From Polaromonas sp. (GTDB taxonomy: Bacteria; Pseudomonadota; Gammaproteobacteria; Burkholderiales; Burkholderiaceae_C): DNA of 59,193 bases. Below the pieces are notes generated by a model that saw only the letters and a list, made by a program, of their open reading frames with translations, ran no database searches and was not told the DNA's origin. Positions within the stretch are counted from its first letter, which is position 1. Every line of letters begins with the position of its first letter. The stretch spans positions 1 to 59,193 of the forward strand of contig NZ_JAUXUP010000010.1 in assembly GCF_030680935.1 (NCBI RefSeq), written 5' to 3'. Shown here piece after piece: positions 53,575 through 59,193 of this stretch. The translations under genes and the position numbers were made by a program.

Positions 53575-54536
53575 TCAAACGAGGCGTAACGCTTTTCCAG
53601 CAACTGCCCCTGGGCGTTGTGCAGCCGAAGGCCGGGCGCGGCCTCGATCTGCCCGATGCGCGTGACGGCGGTTTGCGCCTGCTGCGAGGCCTGCTGCACC
53701 GCCTGCCGCTGCGCAGCCGGGGCGGTGAAGGCCAGCTCGTAGTCGTCGCCACCGGCCAGCACGTAAGCCAGCATTTTTTCATAGGAAAAAAGCCGCTCAG
53801 CCCTTGCTATCTGCGCGTTAGAAGCTATTAAATTGATAGCGATTGAGGTGTCGATACGGGCCCCCACACCCGACGCATTCAGGATGTGACCCAGATCGCC
53901 GAGCAGGCCATCACTCACGTCTACCGCCGCCGTCGCAATACCGCGCAGCGCCATGCCCAGCGCCACGCGCGGCGTCGGCTGCTCCAGCCGGTGACGGGCG
54001 AGGGCCAGCAGTTCGTCGGGCAGCGGCGTGTGGTCGCGCAGCGCGTCCAGCGCCAGCCGCGCCTCACCCAAAGTCCCGCTGACATAGACGTCGTCACCCG
54101 CCTGCGCGCCCGAACGCAGCAAGGCCTGGCCGCGCGGCACTTCGCCAAACACCGTGATGCAGATATTGAGTGGCCCCTGCGTGGTGTCACCACCGACCAG
54201 CTCGCAGCCGTGTACATCGGCCAGCGCGAACATCCCGCGCGAAAACCCGGCCAGCCAGTTTTCATCCACCCGGGGCAAGGCCAGCGCCAGCGTGAAAGCC
54301 AGCGGCTGCGCACCGCAGGCCGCCAGGTCACTGAGGTTGACCGCCAGCGCCTTGTGGCCCAGCGTATGCGGGTCCACATCAGCAAAAAAATGCCGGCCTT
54401 CGACCAGCATGTCGCTGGAGACAGCCAGCTGCATGCCGTCCGCCGGTTGCAGCAAGGCACAGTCGTCACCGACGCCAAGCACGGCGCGTTTGGTGGGGCG
54501 CGTGAAATAACGCGCGATCAGGTCGAATTCACCCAT
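53562..54536 (-). CDS. thiL: Thiamine-monophosphate kinase
   Basis: Phosphorylates thiamine monophosphate to thiamine diphosphate. The 324-residue protein has the N-terminal GEFDLIARYFTRP, VLGVGDDCALLQ (metal-binding Asp pair), LVEGRHF, VGGDTTQGPL and DVSDGLLGDLGHIL. A stretch reading SIAINLIASNAQIARAE (plus strand 53800-53850) is encoded by a copy of the dispersed palindrome and appears to be an in-frame insertion between GARIDT and the usual next block. Confidence 0.95.
   Translation of the reverse strand: MGEFDLIARYFTRPTKRAVLGVGDDCALLQPADGMQLAVSSDMLVEGRHFFADVDPHTLGHKALAVNLSDLAACGAQPLAFTLALALPRVDENWLAGFSRGMFALADVHGCELVGGDTTQGPLNICITVFGEVPRGQALLRSGAQAGDDVYVSGTLGEARLALDALRDHTPLPDELLALARHRLEQPTPRVALGMALRGIATAAVDVSDGLLGDLGHILNASGVGARIDTSIAINLIASNAQIARAERLFSYEKMLAYVLAGGDDYELAFTAPAAQRQAVQQASQQAQTAVTRIGQIEAAPGLRLHNAQGQLLEKRYASFDHFA
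53811..53840. repeat. Short palindromic repeat, copy D (inside thiL)
   Basis: CTGCGCGTTAGAA flank then GCTAT-N7-ATAGC, in frame inside thiL. A further GCTAT lies 5 bp upstream. Confidence 0.7.
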
Positions 54537-55023
54537 GGCTTGAGCATAACGGGTGGGGCTTCGGTGCGTATTTGAAATGGCTTAGTGGCGCGCCTGCGAG
54601 CCGGGGTTTGCCCGGCGGCAGAGAAACTCTTCTTTGCATCACGCTGCGTCCCGGGTTTGCTTTGGGTAGTAGGCGTAACTCCCCACTCCCACCCCTAACC
54701 CCTCCCTCGCCCCGCTGGGCGATGGAGGGGGACTTCATTTGGCCGCGTGTGCTGCTCCCGCGTGCAAACATGACGGTCCCGTGGTCCGACGGTGATGCGC
54801 AAAGCGCGTCACCGTCTCCCCGAATCCGCATTTGTATTCATCCCCCCACCCGTCGGGCTGGGCCGAGGAGCGCAGGTCAAAGCGGATCAGGGCTCGCGAT
54901 TGACTGAGCGAAGCGAGTTCGAGCGAGACCCCGCTTTTACCGAGCACCGCAGGTTGCCCGCAGCGAAGCGAAGGGTCCCAGACCATCGGGTCGCCTTTCT
55001 TTTGGGTACTTTTCTTTGGCGAC
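54537..55023. repeat. Dispersed repeat family R2, copy 1 (with an inverted fragment)
   Basis: A 490-bp gene-free stretch. Positions about 54845-55023 form copy 1 (ACCCGTCGGGCTGGGCCGAG ... CAGACCATCGGGTCGCC ... ACTTTTCTTTGGCGA). Around 54588-54640 an inverted fragment (AGCCGGGG-T-TTGCCCGGCGGCA) matches the tail of copy 2. The middle (54640-54840) holds a CCCCTCGC/GCGATGGAGGGGG hairpin; no coding potential seen. Confidence 0.75.
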
Positions 55024-56313
55024 TGTATAGACCGGAGACATGGGAAACAGGTGTGCGGAGACATAGGAAACACCTTGGAATCTCATCAGGCTTGCGTCAG
55101 GGTATTCAAGTCGAGCCGCATGAAGCGGTGGTGACAGAAGAACACATCGTAGCAACCGTCGGCTTCGGGGTCTGGTCTGAAGGCTATCGGCAGCTTGAGC
55201 AAGGCGCTCGACACCCTCAGCTTGTTGCCCTTGAAGTGAACCTCGCCATTCCACTTGACGAGCGCTACCGTGTCGCCAACGGCGTACTCGATGGGGGGCA
55301 ATGTTTGCGGATAGCTTGTAAGGCTGGGCTGATAGCGCTTGGCCGGCGTCTGCATGTCCAGCGCATCGTGCGGTCGCTCCTGGTTGTAGATACCCCGCCA
55401 GCGCTCGAAGGCAGTTTGCGCCTGCTGCAGATCGGCAAAGCTGCGTCCAGCCAGCACCTCGGCTTTGAGCGAGCGGTGAAAGCGCTCGATCTTGCCGTTG
55501 GTCTGCGGATGGTACGGCGCGCTGTGGCTCACGCGTATGCCCAGCCGGATCAGCCACACGCTGAGTTCGCTCAAGCCATGCCCAGCCAGCCGGGGACTGC
55601 CCCAGGGCGCGCCGTTGTCGGCATTGATGCGCATTGGCAGGCCATAGCGCTGGAACACCTGGGCCAAATGGGGTTGCACTGCGCTGGCGGCCACACGGGG
55701 GCAGGCCTGCAGCGCCAGGCTGAAACGCGAATGGTCGTCCAGCAGCGTCAGAGGGTAGCAGCGCGCTTGCTCGGTCGCAAAGTCTCCCTTGAAGTCGATC
55801 TGCCACAGCGCGTTGGGGCTCTCGTGCTCGAAGCGCTGCCAGTGCTGGGCTGCCAGGCTGGCCTGTGGGCTGATCAGGCCATGGCGGTGCAAGATGGCCG
55901 TGACGGTGCTCGGTGGAGGAACTTGTGCATGACCCAGGTCGCGCAGGCGGCGCGAGATCTTGCGTCCACCCCAGCTGGGATGCTGCTCGCGCAGTCGCGT
56001 GACCAGCTCCTCCATTGCCGGCACGGTGCGACTCGGACTCAGCTGGGGTCGTCTGGAGCGCGCCATCAAACCGGCTTGGCCCTCGGCCGCATACCGAGCC
56101 AACAGGGCGTAGCCAGCTTTCGGGCCAATACCGAAGCGTCGGCACAGCTCGCGCCGGTTGGCCCCCTCGCGCAAGGCCAGCTCTACAAACTCTCTTTTGG
56201 TGTCCATGAGGTCTTTCGGTTGCCAGGGCATGGGCCTCTCCTTGCGTTGATCGCAAGCAAGAAGTGTTTCCTATGTCCTCGCACACCTGTTTCCCATGTC
56301 TCCTGTCCATACA
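55024..56313 (-). mobile_element. IS481-family insertion sequence
   Basis: A 1,290-bp element with inverted repeats of about 50 bp (outer ends TGTATAGACCGGAGACATGG and TGTATGGACAGGAGACATGG, with few mismatches) around one transposase gene. The flanks are inverted copies of repeat R2, and no clear target duplication is seen, so the insertion may have been followed by recombination between repeats. Confidence 0.88.
55086..56231 (-). CDS. IS481-family transposase
   Basis: A 381-residue DDE transposase. An N-terminal helix-turn-helix (REFVELALREGANRRELCRRFGI, ...SRRPQLSPSRTV) precedes the integrase core with QIDFKGDF (first Asp), TLLDDHSRF, INADNGAPWGSP (second Asp) and PQTNGKIERFHRSLKAEV (Glu). 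It is complete, with no frameshift, so it is potentially active. AAGGAG lies 8 nt before the ATG at 56231. Confidence 0.93.
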   Translation of the reverse strand: MPWQPKDLMDTKREFVELALREGANRRELCRRFGIGPKAGYALLARYAAEGQAGLMARSRRPQLSPSRTVPAMEELVTRLREQHPSWGGRKISRRLRDLGHAQVPPPSTVTAILHRHGLISPQASLAAQHWQRFEHESPNALWQIDFKGDFATEQARCYPLTLLDDHSRFSLALQACPRVAASAVQPHLAQVFQRYGLPMRINADNGAPWGSPRLAGHGLSELSVWLIRLGIRVSHSAPYHPQTNGKIERFHRSLKAEVLAGRSFADLQQAQTAFERWRGIYNQERPHDALDMQTPAKRYQPSLTSYPQTLPPIEYAVGDTVALVKWNGEVHFKGNKLRVSSALLKLPIAFRPDPEADGCYDVFFCHHRFMRLDLNTLTQA

Positions 56314-56545
56314 CGTCGCCAAAAGAAAGTCACCAAAGAAAAGGCGACCCGACTGTCCGGGTCCCTCCGCTTCGCTCCAGGCAACCTGCGCTGCTCGATT
56401 CCGGCGGGGGGCGTCAGAACTCGCTTCGCTCAAACAACTGCCGCCCTTGACACCGCCTCCATCTGCGCTGCTCGGCCCGGCCAAACGGGTTTGGGGAAAA
56501 GAATCGGATTCGGGGAGGCGGGGACGCGCAAAGCGCGACCCCGCC
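56314..56545. repeat. Repeat R2, copy 3 (inverted)
   Basis: Starts GTCGCCAAAAGAAAGT directly at the IS border and reads as the reverse complement of copies 1 and 2 (ACCCGA..., GGGTCCCTCCGCTTCGCTCC, GCAACCTGCGCTGCTCG, ACTCGCTTCGCTCAAAC). Diverged; no gene. Confidence 0.7.
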
Positions 56546-56570
56546 GGAGCCCGCTTCCGCACCCGATCCC

Positions 56571-56810
56571 ACCACCCGTCGGGCTGGGCCGAGGAGCGCA
56601 GCCGAAAACGGATCAGGGCGAGCGATTGTCTGAGCGCAGCGAGTTCGAGCTCGACCCCGTTTTCGGCGAGCACCGCAGGTTGCCCCGGAGCGGCAGCGAA
56701 GGGGTCCCAGACCATCGGGTCGCCTTTCTTTTGCTTACTTTTCTTTGGCGAGACAAAGAAAAGTGAGTTGCCGCCGGGCAACCCCCGGCTTGTTGGCACT
56801 CCACCAACGG
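56571..56810. repeat. Repeat R2, copy 2
   Basis: A direct copy of the 54845-55023 element (ACCCGTCGGGCTGGGCCGAG, CAGACCATCGGGTCGCC, ACTTTTCTTTGGCGA) with a longer tail that folds back on itself (CTTTTCTTTGGC...AAAGAAAAG) and ends near CCGGCTTGTTGGCACTCCACC. It lies where urtE would normally follow urtD. Confidence 0.78.
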
Positions 56811-56857
56811 TAGAGACAAAGAAAGCCTCGACAAGCCCAGTCCGAACGGTAAAAAGT

Positions 56858-57739
56858 TCAGCGCCCAAGGTACACCTCAATAACCCGTTCATCCGCCTGC
56901 ACCTGATCCAGCGTTCCCTGCGCAAGAACAGATCCATCACACAACACCGTGACAATCTCCGATATCGTGCGGATGAAGCTCATGTCGTGCTCCACCACCA
57001 TCAGCGAATGTTTGCCCTTGAGCGTGAGAAAAAGTTCGGCTGTGCGCGCTGTTTCCTCGTCGGTCATGCCGGCTACGGGCTCGTCGAGCAGCAGCAGTTT
57101 CGGGTCTTGCATCAGCAGCATGCCGATCTCCAGCCACTGCTTTTGCCCATGGCTCAGGTTACCGGCCATGCGGTGCACACTGTCGGCCAGATGAATCGTC
57201 ACCAGGATTTCGGCGAGGCGGTCGCTTTGCGAGGAATCGAGCTTGAAGAACATCGACGACTTCACACCTTTGTTGGTTTTCAGGGCGAGTTCAAGGTTTT
57301 CAAACACCGTGAGTTGTTCAAAGACGGTGGGTTTCTGGAACTTGCGGCCTATACCGAGCTGGGCGATCTGCGGTTCGGTGTGGCGCAACAGATCAATCGT
57401 GCTGCCGAAATAGACCGTGCCTTCATCAGGCCGGGTCTTGCCGGTGATGATGTCCATCATTGTCGTTTTACCCGCGCCGTTCGGACCGATGATGCAACGC
57501 AGCTCGCCGGGCGCAATATCCAGCGAGAGTTTGTTGATGGCCTTGAAACCGTCAAAGCTGACGCTCACATCTTCGAGGTAGAGAATCCGGCCGTGCGTCA
57601 CATCGACCTCGCCCGGTGTGGCAATGCGCCCGGTACTGGAATTGCGGCCGCCAGACTCGGTGTTGCTGCGCCCGGCTTCCAGTGCGGCGCGGCGTTCTTC
57701 AATACGGCGCGCGCCCTGTTCCAGCAGATCGGGGGTCAC
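56858..57739 (-). CDS. urtD: Urea ABC transporter ATP-binding protein UrtD
   Basis: One of two ATPases of the urea importer. The 293-residue protein has a variable N-terminal extension (about 45 residues), Walker [39 protein letters not shown], signature NLSHGQKQWLEIGMLLMQ, Walker B LLLLDEPVAGMTDEE and H-loop EHDMSFI. NLSHGQKQWLEI is typical of UrtD. The start overlaps the urtC stop (ATGA). urtE is not downstream; repeats and an IS are there instead. Confidence 0.95.
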   Translation of the reverse strand: MTPDLLEQGARRIEERRAALEAGRSNTESGGRNSSTGRIATPGEVDVTHGRILYLEDVSVSFDGFKAINKLSLDIAPGELRCIIGPNGAGKTTMMDIITGKTRPDEGTVYFGSTIDLLRHTEPQIAQLGIGRKFQKPTVFEQLTVFENLELALKTNKGVKSSMFFKLDSSQSDRLAEILVTIHLADSVHRMAGNLSHGQKQWLEIGMLLMQDPKLLLLDEPVAGMTDEETARTAELFLTLKGKHSLMVVEHDMSFIRTISEIVTVLCDGSVLAQGTLDQVQADERVIEVYLGR

Positions 57740-58854
57740 TTGGGCTCTCCCTTGCGCAGCTTTTTGACCAGGCCGACTACCCCGTTCGGCAGGAACAGCG
57801 TGACAGCGATGAACAGCAGCCCGAGGAAATACAGCCAGTACTCGGGGTAAGCCACCGTCAGCCAGCTCTTGGCGCCGTTGACGATGAAGGCGCCGGCAAT
57901 CGGGCCGATCAGGGTGGCGCGCCCGCCGACCGCAGCCCAGATCGCCATCTCGATCGAGTTGGCCGGGCTCATCTCACTCGGGTTGATGATGCCGACCTGC
58001 GGCACATACAGCGCACCTGCAATGCCGCACATCACGGCGGAAATCGTCCAGATCGTGAGCTTGTAGCCAATCGGGTTGTAGCCAGAAAACATGACGCGGG
58101 TTTCAGCGTCGCGAATCGCCTGCAGCACCCGGCCGAACTTGCTGCGCACCAGCCATTTGGCAAACAGGAAGAAACCCAGCAAGGTCAGTCCGGTGATCAC
58201 GAACAGCGCCATGCGCATGTTGGGCGTGGCAATCGGCATGTCCAGGATGCGCTTGAAGTCGGTAAAACCGTTGTTACCGCCGAAACCGGTCTCGTTGCGG
58301 AAGAACAGCAGCATCGCCGCAAAGGTCATGGCTTGCGTGATGATGGAAAAATACACCCCCTTGATGCGCGAGCGGAAGGCAAAGTAGCCGAACACAAAGG
58401 CCACGACACCAGGCACCAGCACAATGAGAAACAGGGTCGCGATGAAGCTGTCGCTGAAAGTCCAGTGCCAGGGCAGCTCCTTCCAGTCGAGAAAGACCAT
58501 GAAGTCGGGCAAATCGCTTTTGTAGTTACCGTCGCGCCCGATCTGGCGCATCAAATACATGCCCATGGCGTAGCCACCCAGCGCGAAGAACAGGCCGTGT
58601 CCCAGCGACAGGATGCCGGTGTAGCCCCAGATCAGGTCCATGGCCAGCGCCACGATGGCGTAACACATGATCTTGCCGACCAGCGCCACCGCATAGGTGC
58701 TCATGTGGAACATGCTGGTCTCGGGCACCAGCAGGTTAAGTACTGGCGCCAGTGCACAAACCAGCAGCAAGGCCACGAGAAAGGTGCTCCACCCGGTACG
58801 CGTGAGCATGGGGCCTTTAGCAGGAAGAATCACAGAATGAGTCGATGTATTCAT
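57736..58854 (-). CDS. urtC: Urea ABC transporter permease UrtC
   Basis: A 372-residue permease of the branched-chain amino-acid/urea type with about ten membrane segments. MDLIWGYTGILSLGHGLFFALGGYAMGMYLMRQIG and GIINPSEMSPANSIEMAIWAAVGGRATLIGPIAGA are characteristic. The ATG at 58854 lies 2 bp after the urtB stop; a TTG two codons earlier is rejected. Co-translated with urtB and urtD. Confidence 0.96.
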   Translation of the reverse strand: MNTSTHSVILPAKGPMLTRTGWSTFLVALLLVCALAPVLNLLVPETSMFHMSTYAVALVGKIMCYAIVALAMDLIWGYTGILSLGHGLFFALGGYAMGMYLMRQIGRDGNYKSDLPDFMVFLDWKELPWHWTFSDSFIATLFLIVLVPGVVAFVFGYFAFRSRIKGVYFSIITQAMTFAAMLLFFRNETGFGGNNGFTDFKRILDMPIATPNMRMALFVITGLTLLGFFLFAKWLVRSKFGRVLQAIRDAETRVMFSGYNPIGYKLTIWTISAVMCGIAGALYVPQVGIINPSEMSPANSIEMAIWAAVGGRATLIGPIAGAFIVNGAKSWLTVAYPEYWLYFLGLLFIAVTLFLPNGVVGLVKKLRKGEPK

Positions 58855-58856
58855 GA

Positions 58857-59193
58857 TCAAGCTTCAGCGGAGCGTCCCTTCATCGCGAAGATGCCCTGGG
58901 GCCGCTTCTGGATGAAGATGATGATGAGCACCAGCACCGCAATCTTGGCCAGCACCGCACCGGTCCAGCCTTCGAGGAATTTGTTGAGGATGCCCAGGCC
59001 CAGCGCGGCATACACGGTGCCCGCCAACTGGCCCACACCACCCAGCACGACCACCATGAAAGCGTCGACGATGTAGCCCTGGCCCAGGTCCGGTCCGACA
59101 TTGCCGACCTGGCTCAGCGCACAGCCGGCCAGGCCCGCGATGCCCGAGCCCAGCGCGAACGCATAGGTGTCCACACGCGCCGTGTTCACGCCC
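58857..59193 (-). CDS. urtB: Urea ABC transporter permease UrtB (3' part, truncated by window end)
   Basis: The C-terminal 111 residues of a permease, running off the right edge. GVNTARVDTYAFALGSGIAGLAGCALSQVGNVGPDLGQGYIVDAFMVVVLGGVGQLAGT is typical of UrtB, and it ends FIQKRPQGIFAMKGRSAEA. It precedes urtC by 2 bp, so the operon order urtB-urtC-urtD is intact here. Confidence 0.94.
   Translation of the reverse strand, partial: GVNTARVDTYAFALGSGIAGLAGCALSQVGNVGPDLGQGYIVDAFMVVVLGGVGQLAGTVYAALGLGILNKFLEGWTGAVLAKIAVLVLIIIFIQKRPQGIFAMKGRSAEA

Noticed and set aside
49890..53782. Additional frames opposite the MFS, LysR and thiL genes
   Set aside because: Each is contained within a strongly supported gene on the other strand or in another frame, with no Shine-Dalgarno or recognisable domain.
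54792..57850. Long plus-strand frames of over 500 residues across the IS and urtD
   Set aside because: They are antisense to the transposase and UrtD, lack ribosome-binding sites and show no domain; GC-rich codon structure explains the lack of stops.
1..59193. CRISPR arrays, prophage, or toxin-antitoxin modules
   Set aside because: No regularly spaced direct repeats, no phage structural genes, and the only toxin-like gene (PIN) has no adjacent antitoxin candidate.

Overview
The window is high-GC chromosomal DNA of a betaproteobacterium. The gene content and order (rpe/gph next to trp genes, lptA-lptB-rpoN, thiL...pgpA-pncC, an apaG/Gcr pair, CaiB and LysR genes) fit Burkholderiales, most likely family Comamonadaceae (Polaromonas/Rhodoferax/Variovorax-like). 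It is mostly ordinary housekeeping sequence with several accessory insertions and an unusually rich set of dispersed non-coding repeats.

Layout. 1-7 kb (minus strand): tRNA-Tyr, ung, and a trpE-trpG-ltaE-lysE-trpD-trpC cluster preceded by a candidate Trp leader peptide. 7-13.4 kb: a chalcone-isomerase-like secreted protein, then rpe, a REC-adenylate cyclase-HPt protein, a CHASE3/PAS hybrid sensor kinase and gph. 13.5-21.3 kb: apaG, a Gcr-type membrane protein, a CPA2 antiporter overlapping a YbdK-type carboxylate-amine ligase, and a large DUF1631 protein. 21.6-28.3 kb: fasciclin lipoprotein, malate synthase G, a 2-haloacid dehalogenase divergent from a CaiB-type CoA-transferase, a LysR regulator and a DUF2214 protein. 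28.3-30.3 kb: a D-amino-acid dehydrogenase behind a tandem glycine riboswitch, and a PsiF-repeat protein. 30.4-39.6 kb (plus strand): argS, SPOR protein, dsbA, lptA, lptB, rpoN, a THUMP methyltransferase, a PIN protein and a SEC-C protein. 39.7-45.8 kb: small membrane proteins including one that looks like an integron gene cassette, then a four-gene hydrolase/dehalogenase/GNAT cluster and a luciferase-like oxidoreductase. 45.9-54.5 kb: FKBP, a degenerate ClpP-fold-like secreted protein, two LysR regulators, a Tat-exported nitroreductase-like protein, an MFS transporter, pncC, pgpA, a tautomerase and thiL. 54.5-59.2 kb: repeats with an IS481-family element, then urtD, urtC and the 3' part of urtB (urea ABC transporter).

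How parts work together. The trp cluster supplies chorismate-to-indole-glycerol-phosphate steps and looks controlled by translation of a Trp-containing leader. The sensor kinase and the REC-cyclase-HPt protein form a probable phosphorelay to cAMP. dadA is probably switched by glycine. lptA/lptB serve LPS export next to sigma-54.

Most unusual observations: (1) a short palindrome, GCTAT-N7-ATAGC with a GCGCA-type flank, in at least eleven places, several of them inside or at the ends of genes where they supply codons; (2) a gene cassette with a well-formed attC-like site and no integrase in view; (3) a 161-bp MITE-like element whose terminal repeat supplies the Shine-Dalgarno of the SPOR gene; (4) the trp leader; (5) two longer dispersed repeat families, one of which flanks the IS481 element where urtE would be expected.
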